Shown in pieces: positions 47,305-60,923 of a DNA stretch of 64,000 nucleotides (positions are counted from its first letter, which is position 1; every line of letters begins with the position of its first letter). The notes under the pieces were generated by a model that was not told the origin of the DNA, searched no databases, and saw only the letters and a program-made list of their open reading frames with translations. This DNA comes from Phoenix dactylifera (lineage: Eukaryota > Streptophyta > Magnoliopsida > Arecales > Arecaceae): assembly GCF_009389715.1 (NCBI RefSeq), contig NC_052407.1:9824111-9888110 (forward strand). The letters run 5' to 3'. The position numbers and the translations under genes are program-made.

Positions 47305-50300
47305 TTATCTAAAGAGTTCAAATGAAATTGCCTGTTGTTCCATGCTTAGATGAGAAAACCACTTCTTTACTTGCGTGACATAACCATATTCAGTAGCATC
47401 TTGTGAAAGTTCTGGGTGTCCATCAACAATTTCTTCAAAATTGAATGGAAGAAGATTTAGCAAAGCACCAACAGCTGAAAATTGAGTGGGGATACTCCTT
47501 TTTTGGGTAAGGCTTGCATCTAGAATCCTGGACAACATACATCTCAGCTCTGCAACTCCAATCTGGAGATAGCCACCATCATCGATGCCAAATCTGGCAA
47601 ACAGAAACGAATGGAATGAGCATTTAAGACTGTAAAATTCCAAAGCATCATAAACTTTAACATAAAGCAAGCAAGGAAAAAGAGATTGATCACCAAATTG
47701 GCAATAAATTACAGAAATAAAAACAAGAAACAACAATTTTTCAATCTGAACATTTGGTGTCTCCGCATCAGAATCATGTGGAATAATAGGCAGCATTTAG
47801 ACCTCTTAAGAATATATACAACTAAGTTATTTAGCCAACAAGCACAAACTTTATCATCCATCCCTAGGAGTGGAAATAGGTTGGCCAGCTCAAGTTCATA
47901 TATCAGGTGGCTATGGGCCAGACACAAACACCTCTTGACCCTGTGAGAAGGTTAGAAGTGCCCCATCCGAACATGTCCAGGGTCAATCCAGCTGACTTGG
48001 ACCTAACCCATATGGATAGTCAAAAAAATGCTGTCCCATTTTTTTCTTTTCTTTTTTTTTATAAAAAAAAAAAAGGCTGTTCTGGACAGCTGACTGCACA
48101 ATAAAAACTATTCATTATATATTTAAGAGAAAATAGTCAAACATTTTTTTGCCGTTTTGGACAGCTGACAGTCAACCATGCAGTTCACATGGAGCTAAAA
48201 TTTTAGAAGGAAAAATATAGCCAAACCTGCCGTTCATATCGCTCTTCTTTGAAACTATATTATTATCAGAAATTTTCTATCTACATTCCCATGACACGAC
48301 AGTTTGAGAACTGTTGATCCAAACCCGATCAACCCACTGGTGGGGTCTGGGTCAGCTTATACCGCCGGACCACAAATGCAACACGTCAGGTTATGCAGGT
48401 AGAGTCCGAGGTTAGGTCCGGTCAGACAAACAAGTCTAGGTCAAGATTATGTCAAAGTCCCACATGACTTGTAAAACAGATGCCATGAGTTTATTAGCTA
48501 GAGCCAGTCCTCCTCCCAACAGCTTAAACTTTAGGTTGCGAGTCCGTGACAAATTGTATCAGAACCGGGTCCATTGCATGTCATATATTTATAGTCATGT
48601 GGACCTCTCATTGGGGGATACCAAGATCGAGGAGGACCTTGTAGGGTCGAGTAGGGCCGATAGGCCCTCCTCTCTCGTGTAGGAGAGGACCATGAAAAGT
48701 GTGTCATGAGATTAGACTGGGGGAGATTGTCATAGTCCCACATTAACAATAAAAGGGATGGCACATTGGGTTTATTTAGCCTAGGCAGGTCTCCTCCAAA
48801 CAACTTAAGGTTTTGGACCTGTGAGTCAATGATAATTACCACGCCTATCCTCTCTCACGCCATCTCCCCTTCCAGTGCTTTAGGCATGTAGATACACATT
48901 AAACCTACTTCCCAACCCATAGTAGAGGGTAATATTATGAACTAAAGAACAGAAATCTGCTGATATTAATGCAAGGATAGAGGAAAGAAGGAAAAGGAAG
49001 CACTGGAAGGGATCGTGATGGAAACCCTCATTTTTCTTTTTCCACCTCTAGTTTATTTTCTACAAACATAACAGCAAGTAGGAACCATGTACATACAAAC
49101 AATAGGCATTTCCATTATTCATCACTATCGTTTCTCTTGAATATGCAAACATGTGAACATAAGATGTAACGGTATAGCAAAATCAATTTAAAATTTTGAA
49201 AACCAGGTCCTGCAAAATTGAGACATACCTTCCCAGCTGACCTACTAATACAAAAAGAGCAGCTAAAAACTCCTCAGACTTGCAGAACTCCAGCATATTT
49301 ACAATATGAGACACCGATTTTGTCGTATGTCCAGTCCCATCTCTAAGTAACAAACACAGCAAAGGAATTAGTCAGAATAATGTTTATTCACCAGACATCA
49401 GCAAAGAAATAGGTAACCAAGCAACTTGAATCAGATATCTACAGCATGTTTAATGCAGAGAATTTAGATAATATGAAGAAATAACTTGGAGAAAAGTTAT
49501 ATTCGGCAGTGCAAGCTGAAAGCAGTCAAAGACAACTTGACAACCCATGTCTGTGTATTTGGCATTAAAACCCAAAGCGTTAAATTTAAAATTAAATTAA
49601 AAAAAACACCAACTGGTACGTGATCTGTTGTATTTATGCAACATCTCCATTAGTTTAGATTGAACATTGAATGCTAAAAAGCTGGACAAGTCTATGCTAG
49701 TGCAACCACATAACATGATTAGTACTGTGTTCCCAAGTTTTTTCTGTGTATTGGGAAGTTGGGGTCTTTCCTTATTCATTAGTGCACGCATGTTGATATG
49801 CAAGTGTGCATGTACATTTTCTTTCATTTCCTTATTTTTGGTTTTTTTTTGCAGGGGTGGGGAGTGGGGGGCAAGGATTCGTTCTAGGAAATAGACCAAT
49901 AGAAAGCGAGAGAGCTAACTGTAAGGTAAAGTTCATACCATGTAGCACCCAATCAGCTCCACCAAAGAAATTATATCTGTAAAGTAGCAAAAAGAGCTCT
50001 CAGGAAACAATCAGACCGATCAGCAGCGAGCTTTCCAAACTTGTATATACTGCAAGATCCAACGCACTCAGTTTTCAGTCCACTGACTTTAGTTTTACTG
50101 ACTGTCCCTCCATCATTTCTCTCAGAGCATGACTGGAATGTGCCGATTGAAGCAGTTGATTTTTTTTCCATCCAGATGATTGATATTACCAGCCAAGGCA
50201 TAAAATTGTAGCTCATCCAAAAGCGAACAAGCAAAATTATCCATACAAAATTCATCCGTAGCAAATGGGCATTGCTCGCAGGGAGGAAAGATAAGCATAT

Positions 50301-53300
50301 GTTGTGTTGAATGGAGACAAGAAGCAGAATGTGCAGATTCATTCCCATGCTCAACTAGTGAAACCACCAATCTAATAGCATTTAGAAGAAACTGACAGTC
50401 GTCCAGATTAAAAAATTTCTCGCCACATACAAAAGCAAAAACATGCAGCGCCAATAGAATCCAGGAAATATCATTTCTACACGTTCGAAGAATTCTGTAA
50501 GACAACTCCAGAACAATGCCAATGCAACCTACTGCAGCAGAAATAGATGCAAATATGACACAACCAGCAATAATTTGATCAACTGTTGCATCTCTAGTAG
50601 ACACACAAAGACCGCTCCCATTTAACTGATGAAATTCCTGTGATGAGAAACATGCCGACAAAGGCTCGAGCAGCCTGTCAGTGTACAACAGAACTTTTCT
50701 ATTAATGAGAAAATCCTCAATTAGCTCAACAAGAATGTTCAGTTGGCATATTTCTAGAATTAACCATCTTGCCTCCCCATTTGATAACACTGCAAGAAGA
50801 GCACATGTTAGTTCTTCCAAGTGTGTTGATGACATAAAAGTAACAGCAACATTGCATATATTAATGCTACAGCATTTACTCGAAAGAATAAAAAGGCTGC
50901 TAGCACAACTGGAGAGTTGACTCAGTCAACTTGAACATGGAGATGAAAAGAAAAAATAACAGCCTTCCATACATTCCTGCTACAAAGGAACAGTTCTAAT
51001 TTTCCTCTTGCCTTTTCGACAATTATTTTTTTACGACAATTAATTGCACCTCGGTTAATGGATGCCCAGCCCTCATAATGCTGCAATAGGTTTCTAGTTA
51101 ACCAAGCCCTTGCACCATTTTCATACTGTGAATTTCTTAAATAAATTTAAGTTCTACAATTGTCCAAAGAATCAGACACATATACACTAAAAAGGAATGG
51201 CACGTTGTACAATGAACTTGTATAATGACCTTCATTAGATGTTCATAGATCCTTTACTAGATGCTCCATTTGTTGATCACTTTGAATAGTTGACCTAATT
51301 TCACTTTTGATATACAGAGCATTTCATGCGACTAAAAGTTAGGACAAGACCTTGTTCTTCTGTTGGATAGCATAAAGTAAACAATAAAGATAGAAAAAAA
51401 TGACAAGTTACAGATGGCTCATTTCTTAAATAATAATGTTCCAGTTATAGGACAAAAACACCACCAAAAAAGAAGTTACAGGACAAAAATATGCAATTGA
51501 TACAGAAGATGCATGAAAAGCTGTTATACTGCAGGAAGAGACATGGAACACAATGCAGCTCGACACTGAAAAAAATTGTAAAATACTTATTCGGGACAAG
51601 CATTTGTAATGATCTAGTTGAAACAAATCACCATGATATTCGATGAACTCATGCTATAAAAGTAATAGAAGTTTCCAACATTCAAAAACATGAAATGAGA
51701 AGTTAGTGAAACCTTTATTAATCTCTTCTGCAAAAGAACCAGAAGGTAGTAGAAATTCTCCACTCCTGGTGCATCTTGAATTTGCCGACAGTGTACCAGA
51801 AATATTGCACAATAATAATGAAAAGAAAACAGCAGCCTTCTCTCTGAAACAACAAGAATAAATTCTTCTTAAATATATGTAGACTCTCAAGCTGATTTGT
51901 TTAAAAAAACACTCTTCAATAAGAAAAACAAATAATTAACTAATGGCCAAGATTTAACAGATAAGGGCTGCTTAGTTGCTAAGTTCTATGGAAAGAAGAC
52001 CTCATACGCTTATATCTAAATCTTAAGGTTTGCTAACACATATGGTTGAGAAGATCCAAATGAGATTTTAGTTAAATCAAGTTTTGGTTTTAATATATAT
52101 ATATATATATATGACAGATGCAGGGAGCCATGTTTTTCTCAAGAATAGTTTCTTCTAAAATAAAATCCCACCCTTCTTAGAGACCAGATCTACATCTCTC
52201 AATCACATCCTCATATCAAAAGAAGGCCAGACTATCACCTCACTCCTCCATTACCCCTCTACTCTTCCCCTCGATCCACCTCTCCTCTTCCTCCACTTTT
52301 TCTATCCATCCTTTTGTCTTCCTCTTCTTCATTCTTATAACGAAACAACTAAATAAAACAAGTTTAGTCGTACTAAAACATGTATGGTTTTTACAACACT
52401 GACAAACTAAACCGCCAAGGACCTCCAAAAGAAATGATGTCATTAAATCACTTACTTAGGTAAAAGTTCAGGATCCATAGCTATAGCACGAAGCACTTGG
52501 GTGTCCATGCAGCCTTGAGATATAACGGTCTTGCTATATTGTGATATCCTTGTTTTGCTGCAATCATCCATATTTGAGAACACAACAAAATACTTGGGAA
52601 TTTTCTCCAGTTCAAGTCCATCACTCTCTGCACATAGATCACGGATCTTCCTGATGGTGGACATAGGCATTGATTCAGAAGCTTCCGTCTTTGTAGCACA
52701 TTCTGAGACCAGTAAATTACCATGTTGCTCAGATTTCTCAGCTTCAAAACTTTTATCTATTTTAAAGGAAAATATCAGTGTCTGATTCAAATTAATGAAT
52801 ACCCCAAGCACAAATGAACAAATGGGTAAGAAAATGTTTGCATTATACTTACCAAGCATTTCACCACTTTGAGAAACAATTGCAACCATCATGTTTTTCT
52901 CCTTGCCTTCAATATGAATTTCTGTGGAAGTTGTAACTGTGGCATGAGTCAATCCATGGGTTCCATTTGGTACATTCACTAGTTCCCTTGATAAATTATG
53001 TATCTTTGGAATAGAATTATGCATATAACAATTCTCACATAATTGCTCGGAATGCAATGTGAATTTTGGAAAGCTACAGCTTGTGCTTCCTGAGAGCAAT
53101 GATTTGTCAGACCCTCCTGACACTGCTTCCTCAGATACCTTTGAATCAGAAATGGTATTAGGACCTAGTTGGCCATGAACAAGGTGCTTGAACTCCCAAT
53201 GGTCCTTTAGCCCCATGATAGGCAGCGCATTCACTAGCCTTCTGCACTGAGTCGCCAGATTTACTGCCATTATATGTTGGTTCAACATCCATGTTACTAT

Positions 53301-56300
53301 CATTTTCAAGGAAGGAAGGATTATGTTCAATATTACACAGCATATCATGGTGCTTGAAATCACCATCTGTTACAATTGTACCATGAATTCTTACTTCTTC
53401 AGATGAATGACTTAAGACTGGATTATCATTCAATGACAGTTCCTGCAAATGAGGGGCTTTCTGTTTCACAGTGTTGGAACTAATCTCCAACTCGATGACA
53501 TCAAAGGTATGGAATGGCAAGGAATTACTTCTTTCAGTCTCAAAACTCTTCAAAGTTCCCTCTATCAGAAAATGAGAGTCATCCTGTACACATAGTTTGA
53601 GGCTAGCAGACTCAATTTCAGGCAAAGTGGGTGAAAGAGGCATCTCTATTGCAGCTCTATACCTTCTTTCATCAGTATCGCTATCCAGATCAAGTAGCTT
53701 CATATAATCCCCACATATCATCTTCTCAAAAGAAATTAAATCAGCCTGCTTACTGCAAACAGCATTAGATGGCTTTCCCTGCATACAGCATTCTCTTTCA
53801 TCTGAAAAGGTTTTGCCATTTCACGGAGGGCGCATGGAACCCTACTGTCTTCTGTTTCATACTTTTCTGCTTGCTTCTGAACGTCATTTTGATTCAAGTA
53901 TAGTACATCATTCTTCTGCTGCTTACGTAGCATTTTGTTACTCCTGTGTTTGCAGGATTTTTTACTGCGATCATTATGATTTTTGGCACAAAACCCCTTT
54001 CTGTCATCCAAGTACTCTGAGATCCCAGAATTTTCCACGCCTGAAGGGATATTACCTTTTCTGTTCAAAAGATATTTTAACTCAGATAGTTTCTCTCCTA
54101 TCTTCAAATGCAACTGACCATCCTCAGAATATAACCATGCAACAGATTCTAGAGCATCTTGGATCCTTCTTTTTTTTCTGCGACTATTAGACGCCTGATC
54201 CACTACACTTACTGCAGATGAATTCAGGCATGCATTTATTACATTTCTTTGGACAGACGTTCTATTGTTATTCTCTGTCACCACCCCAATATTTTCTGTT
54301 TGCCTAGTTTTAGCCACTCCACCAGACAGTCTCAGAATGGATGATCTCTGATTGGAGCTCTTCTCTGCTACTTCGGTTGATGCAGTGGCAAATAATGCAT
54401 CCTTTCCCTGTGAGCCCATGAACTTGCTATCAGAAAAAGATGTTGCAGTGGAACATACGGCAGAACTTTGTGACTTGATTCTGACAGAACCTCCAACTGG
54501 AGGCTCCAATTCAGAACTAATACCTGAGGTTGGCCGGGTACAGCTTCCTCTAGATAACTGTAGGCGAGGGCATTCCCTGGCAGAACAAGGGTGATTAAGT
54601 GAATTTGTATAGCATATCTCTGGCAAGCTAAAATCACTTTGCGAGTTAAAATTGCATGGTTGGGGACCCAAAAGGTTGTTCTGCAAGTTGCAGCCCCATA
54701 GCTCTGGAGATTCGCCGTTCTGCATAACAAGTTCATGAGTGCTTGAAAGTTAATAAAACAGAAAAGGATCACCAAAGCATTTTGTTACTAAAAATTTAAT
54801 AAATATTTCGAGCAAAATGAGAAAGACATAAAATTATTAAATGCATTTGCAGGCAGAGTCTGGATAAAGCATGGATATGGGTGTGGCAGGCAGCAGAATA
54901 AAAGAAGCTTGAATTGCAAGGCTGGAGTATCATCTTGGGGGCAAAACATCTCATGCACCAAAACATGACTAATCAGGCTTGTTGAAGAATTTTATGACAA
55001 TGTCACGTAGATACTCTCCAGCTTTCTGCAAAAGAGTAAAAGAGCATCACCTAGATGCTGCACTCTCAAAAATGAGTTATCTCAATCTCCTGATGTACAG
55101 TTCATGAGAAAAAGCTGAGTTAACAACTATCATGGCTGTTTTCCCAGGGGTAACTAAGGTCAAAGTTTGGAAAAACTGAGCTTATGTCATCAGTTTTTGT
55201 CTTCTAATTCAAGAAAAAGAGAGAGAGAAGAGACTGCCAAGATGACTGTAAAGTTTAAAGAAATTCATCATAGCTATTATATTAGTAAGACGTAAAAATT
55301 ATATATCAGCATATATACTATTTTCATTATCTTCATTGCAGGCTGACAATGTGTCTTAAATTTGCAAAATTATCGTTTCCTATGCAATATTCTTTGGCAT
55401 TATAAAAGAAGATTTAGAAGCATGCCTGATTAATAAGAGAATCTTGTTCATTTCATGTTCTCCATCACATGATCAAATTTTTGCATGGAAGAGTAGCTTT
55501 CATAATTTAATTGTGCAGACCTATGCATCCATAATATTCCTGTGAATTTGACACCTACTAACGAACAATTACTTGTGGCAACTAATGCTAAGGTTACCTC
55601 TAGATAGGCAAAATTGTCATTGTTCAGGTAGTGCATATGACAAATAAAGATATTAGATACAAACCTTTGCCAGGCTATCTGTACCTTCCATGCTGCATGA
55701 TAGGAAGTCGTAAAGGACATTAAAGCGGCAAGACATTTGCATGAAATCCTGTTTTAAGAGAGAAAGCTCTTTCCTTATAAACCTATTTTCTGCTTTCTCT
55801 AGTTTATTCATTCTTTTAGCATGCTTTACTTGCTTCTTTTTTAGCTTGAGTTGCTCTCTTAGAAGCTTGACATCTGCAGTTTTGATGTTTGTTCCGCCAT
55901 TAGATCTTTTATCTCCAAAACATGAACAACCCCTTACATCTCTTCCGGTAGATAAAATCTCCTCGACTTTCCTCTGTAATTCTTCACTCCTTTGCTTCTC
56001 CTTCTCCAGCCTCTGGGACAAATTATCTGCCCTGTATTTTTCACCCATTGCCTTTTTCCTTTCTACTTCCATGAGCCTTCTCTGTTCTTCTGCTTTTGTC
56101 CTCTCCATATCAGCACGTTCCCTTTCTCTGTTTATCTTCTGCTTCTCAGCTTCAACCTTTTTATTTGCATCATCTGCTTTGGAGATCTCCCACAATCAAC
56201 TTCTCTCTTGCTTCATTAGCTTCCATCTTTAGTTTTTCAAGGCAAAGCCTGTATTCATCAGCTTTGTTCCTTGCAATCTCTACATGTTTCTTTACTTCTT

Positions 56301-57973
56301 CTACCTTGCTTTTCTCCACTTCCACAAATTTCCATGCTTCAGCAGCTTTTTTCTTCTCCACCTCAGCATTCTTCTTCTCAGAATTGCTTCGCTTTTTCTC
56401 TTCATCTAAAAGTTCCTTGAGCCTTCCTACTTCTCCCTCTGCCTCCAAAATGCGAATCAGGCCACTTTCATCATCAGCCTCACTTCTCGAACTTCCACTT
56501 TTCTGACAGGAGGACATCTCAGCCTTCAAGTCATGCATTTCTTTCTCCAACTGATTTCTAATAGTGGACTCCTTTTCTTTTGCTTCTTTCTCTCGCCCTG
56601 TCCGTGCCCGCTCCTCTTCATAAGCTGCATTAGAATTCTCATCTGAGTTTAGAAGACCTCAAGGCATAATGACATAAAAGACAATTATTGAACTGAATTC
56701 CTATGAGAACAGAAACCAGATCATGATAATACATGTTTATTCATAAAATTAAAAAAAATCTCTCTAAGAAAATGCTAATACAAGGGTTTTCCTAAAAAAT
56801 AATTAAAACAAAAAATTGTTATAAGATGTGATTTTAAGGTGATGACTCTAGGGGACATGACGAGAGTCCTGACACCTGGGGTGATGGTTATGCTAGGGTA
56901 AAATAGACCAATGAGTACAGATGAGATGAAAATGAAGACAGAGGAAAACGAATAGAAGGCAAGGGAGATATATTGGGGTGATCTCAACCTAAATAAGACT
57001 TTTGGCTGAATCCTAAGTGGAATAGACCACAGTGGCATTATGGGCTCCATGAAACACCAAAAACACAAACATATTGAAGGGAATCACTCCACTTTAGTCT
57101 TTAGTTGCCAATCCTCCTTAACAAGGGAGCATAATCAGACCTGCTTTCTATGAATTATGAACTCCCTCTGTCACAACCTTACAAATTTATAAGCCTGAAA
57201 AGGTGATATTACCCACCTTATTAGTTTGCTTAATCTAAGAGAAGTCCTTTGGTTGTCTAACAGTTTTTCACGTAATGTCCCATTATTGTTTTTGTGCCTA
57301 GCCCACCGAAATGTTGCACAATCTCTTAACATCTTGTGGGTAAAAATATAGCAACAGAACATGCTGCTGCTTAGGGCTTTCGTCTCCTTAACCAACCACG
57401 AATATGCAGCATGAACTTTAAACTGTCGATTTCATGATCGGTTCGACCCAAAGGGGTAAGAATATGTTATAACAGTATCAATTCAAAAACAATTTAGGGA
57501 TTCAAATTCTTCAGATTTATTTATGGTAGCTATCTAGACTCGTCATTTCTCCTGATTTAATTCAACCAATAAATTAACCTTCAACCATGAACTACGAAGC
57601 ACAGTGATCCACAAATCTGTCGAGAAAATAACAATGCAGCAAATAATGCCTATGGGAGAGGGAGAATCCACTATCGAATCTGTGATTCTTAGCCTTACCC
57701 TTCTTGAGATTCTGATTCTCGTTCAGGAGCTTATTCGTTTCGTTCTCGAGGAGCTTCACGGCCTGCCGGAGAGCATTCCTCTTCTCTTCCAGCTTCTGAT
57801 ACCGTTTCTTGATCTGAAACAAAGAAACACCGCACAACAATCGTCACCATGGATCAGAAACATAAAAGATTCAAAAATTCGGCGGAGAACTGACGAAAGA
57901 GAAGGGATCTGAATCTCACCTCCGCGCAGCACGGATTCAGGGGTTCGGGTTCTAACGCTATGTCGGCCGCCAT
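47305..57973 (-). CDS. MEE22: MEE22/EMB1611-like large coiled-coil protein, ten exons, with apparent frameshifts
   Basis: Exons deduced from GT-AG sites and matching phases: 57973-57920, 57813-57699, 56642-55665, 54719-52853, 52756-52456, 51843-51713, 50789-50051, 49976-49939, 49342-49229, 47593-47305, about 1540 residues. The start is MAADIALEPEP, followed in exon 2 by IKKRYQKLEEKRNALRQAVK. Exon 3 is a long Lys/Glu coiled coil with tandem AE/EKKK-like units. Exon 4 contains a basic RRKKRR cluster (nuclear-signal-like) and ESVAWLYSEDGQLHLKI. The C-terminal half looks helical and conserved: DIISLVELIGCYM, EEFLAALFVLVGQLGRFG and HPELSQDA. The Arabidopsis protein of this kind is needed for embryo and endosperm development and shoot meristem function; its biochemistry is unclear. 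Single-base shifts are needed near 56189, 53777, 53211, 50160 and probably 49314. Assignment rests on recalled family features, not a search. Confidence 0.75.
48450..48835. mobile_element. TRIM-like miniature LTR element in the last intron
   Basis: Two direct repeats of about 105 bp (48450-48552 and 48729-48835), both starting TGTCA-AGTCCCACAT. After the first comes TTGTATCAGAACCGGG, close to the initiator-tRNA-Met primer site TGGTATCAGAGC. Before the second comes the purine stretch GACTGGGGGAGATT. Total about 386 bp with no coding capacity, which is the structure of terminal-repeat retrotransposons in miniature. A 5-bp target duplication is not clear (GATTA against AATTA-like). Confidence 0.65.
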
Positions 57974-58250
57974 GGGAGAAGAGATGATGGATAGCAGCGA
58001 GTTTGGGGGATTAGGGTTTCGAAGGCATGGCCAAGAGACGATTAGGGTTTCAGCGCTGCGCGGTGGGAGACGCCGCCGTTGCTACTGAGTGATGGTTTTG
58101 CATTGAAGCGGAATAAAACCCTTCTAAACCCTTCGCACGCGTAAAAATAATATGCCACCGCCCAGGCTTGAGTAACCGCCTTTAAGACGCGCGTGAGTCT
58201 GATGGAGATGCGCCCTAATGCGGCGTTCCGTGATCTAAATCGGATCGCCA
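57974..58250 (-). promoter_or_regulatory. Upstream region of the MEE22-like gene
   Basis: GC-richer 5' flank and probable leader immediately before ATG 57973. It contains ACCCTAA-type words on the gene strand (for example AACCCTAATC near 58010 and 58040), which are common in leaders of plant housekeeping genes. No clear TATA box is seen. Confidence 0.45.
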
Positions 58251-58793
58251 ATAACTTTTATTTTAAAACAATTTGATCCTCGATATCTCAAATCATCATA
58301 TTCATTTACTATATTTTAATAATTTAACGACATCACATTTCATAAAAATTCAAAATCACTAGACACATATATCCAACAAACCTTAGTATATTTCATAAAA
58401 TATATTTAATAATTATATAAAAATATATTATAATAAATGATTAATATATTAATTATTAATATATTTTATAAAAATATATTTATTGATCTTATAAATCATT
58501 AATTCTATAAAAATATATTAATCAATATTATAGAATTAATATTTTTATTTATGCTTATAATATATTATTATTTTAATAATAATATTTATTTTGATTAGAA
58601 AAATAAGATAAATAGGAGTAATATATTAAATAATTTCAATGTATAAATATAAAGTACAATATATATATTTATTATATTTTAAAATTATAAATGAATAATA
58701 ATTATAATGACAATAATATGAATAATTATATATTATAATATAATATATACTATAAATACAATATATATAATATCAATATAATATAATATGTAA
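58251..58793. other. Very AT-rich gene-free stretch
   Basis: Dominated by TATAATA and ATATTTA words with many short inverted repeats, for example around 58440-58560. No gene. Confidence 0.7.
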
Positions 58794-59105
58794 GGTTTTT
58801 TTGCATGGATATCCTTCTAAATATCGGATTTTGCATGAATACCCTTCCAAAATTGATATTTGCATGTATACCCTCGTAAAATACTTGTTTTGCTATTCTA
58901 CCATTTTTTATTCTTATTTTTGCATACGTACCTATGTCATCTAATGCCGTTAAAAAATTAACGGTTTCAGTTAAAATGACTAAAAGATCCTTAATAGGTA
59001 GGCGTGCAAATAGAAACATTTATAAGGAAGGGTATACAAGCAAATAGTAACTTTACAAGGATATTCATGCAATTTTTTATATTTAGAAGGGTGTGTATGC
59101 AAAAA
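58794..59105. repeat. Foldback (MITE-like) element
   Basis: The left arm (from TTTTTTTGCATGGATATCC, 58797) and right arm (ending ATGCAAAAAAG, 59106) are imperfect inverted copies of a series of GCA(A/T)--ATACCCTT units. The middle (58940-58985) has CCGTTAAAAAATTAACGG, a perfect palindrome. A 145-bp inverted copy of the left arm lies at 59745-59890. Confidence 0.65.
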
Positions 59106-59744
59106 AGAATTCTAATAGAATAATAGATGGAAAGAATTTAGATACATTAATTAATGTGATAGCCTTCATAATCCTGTATTTATTAGTTACTATCTTCTCT
59201 CTAGGCCTTGGAAGAAACTTTATCATGAGCATCCTCTCCATAAAACACTTTGGAATAGAAATAATTGTTCAAAACCTATTTGCACCAATGCAGAGCATCA
59301 TGTCAGGGATTCTTATACATGAAGAAATGCACCTTCCCTCTTTCCTTATTCGGGAGTCTGATGGTCATGTTACAATCTAGTGGGCAATTGCACAATCAAA
59401 TTGGATTTACTCTAAATCTTGCGTCTGAAAGATGACATATCTACTAAAGACAACGATTCCATTTTCCTAAGACCATTCCAGACACACAAAAACAAGAAAG
59501 TATCATTCCAACCATTTCTAACTCCCATATAAAAATCACGACAGCGTTCTTCAATAGTAAAATGAGAACTGAATCACTTGAAAGCAAATAGCAAGCAAGT
59601 TTGTTATGTTACTAGTCAAGAATGAACAATGTGGTATTCGCAGGATCCCTAAACTTGAAGGCCAGCTCTTCAAGAACCTAGGCTTGTCATCTCCTCCACG
59701 TGATCGAAACGGCCTTCTTCAAACCCCGGGCATTTGGGCTGCCC

Positions 59745-59890
59745 ACCTCCTTTTAACTCCGTTAGAACAATCATTATATTAGGGATATTTGTACAATAAC
59801 ATAGTTTTACAAGGGTATACATGCAAATATCAATTTTGAAAGGATATTCAAGCAAAATCCGATATTTAAAAGGATATCCATAAAAAAACC
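59745..59890. repeat. Inverted copy of the foldback arm
   Basis: Reverse complement of 58794-58935: for example GGATATTCAAGCAAAATCCGATATTT pairs with the left arm's AAATATCGGATTTTGCATGAATA in part, and the end GGATATCCATAAAAAAACC pairs with its start. Together with 58794 it encloses about 640 bp of unrelated non-coding DNA. Confidence 0.75.
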
Positions 59891-60923
59891 CTAATATATA
59901 ATACTAATATAATATATTAGGTATGATATCCTAATTTTTTTTATTTGAGAGCATTTTGTCCCTAAATTTTAGCTCAAAATCATAGGATGATTTTGGATAC
60001 CCAACCTCAAGGACTAGTTTTATACCATTGGGTTAGACAATGATTTGAGATCACTACCTATATTGTTCTCTTACTTCAACTCAAATTCATAGCAATTTCT
60101 ATTTGATTGTGTTTATGATTGTACTATTTACATGCACCCAACCTGAGTTATAAGAAAAACAAACTTGGCTAAGCTTTTGAAAAAACAAACTTGATTTAAA
60201 GTTTGATTTATACTATTATGATGATAAATAACCATCATCATAAGAGAGAGATAAAAAAGATGGACAAATGGTTATCTGGATTATCAAATAAAAATTAATA
60301 GTCCATGTAGATTGATAAATTTTATATAGATCAATAAAGTCGCCATAGTATTTTATATTATAAAAACTGTAAATAGAATTAGATTTTTCCTAATAGACAT
60401 CGTAGAGACAAGTTAATTCGTGTTCCTTTTGTTAGTTAAAATCATGGTTAAGATTATTTTCTTTTTAATTAGTTCTATTTAAGACTATTGTATGGAGATT
60501 GATTGGATCTTGGTCATGTGAAGGTAAATATTTGAAAAAGGATCCAAAGTTTGAGAATCAATGTGGTTGGAATATCTTGATGTATACCATGATATTTTGC
60601 AATTAATTTCTTAAATGCATGTAATACTTACAGAATGATAAGCTAATATCTAAAAAATTATTTAAAATTTCTAATTTAATATTAAATTAAATCTATATAC
60701 ATAGAATGATAAATATGAAGAGAGTAAGATTAACTTAAAGTTAAGCACATGATCTTAAATGTTCCATAACTTTGTAATAACTTATGATCTTATAGTTTTG
60801 AGTGATGCTTAATAATAGTTAACATATGGTTGTGCAATTTAATATTTTTGTTTATTTTCATTTTTATTTTTATTTTATACAGCAGCGACTCACACTTGTC
60901 AAGCATAAGTGTAACCAATAAAG
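59891..60923. other. Gene-free AT-rich stretch
   Basis: Nothing recognisable on either strand. Confidence 0.6.

Noticed and set aside
55010-55035. Possible extra MEE22 exon reading KAGEYLRDIVIKFFNKPD after a TTTTGCAG acceptor
   Set aside because: No good donor before the stop, and exons 3 and 4 already join in phase 0 without it. Transcript data could reopen this.
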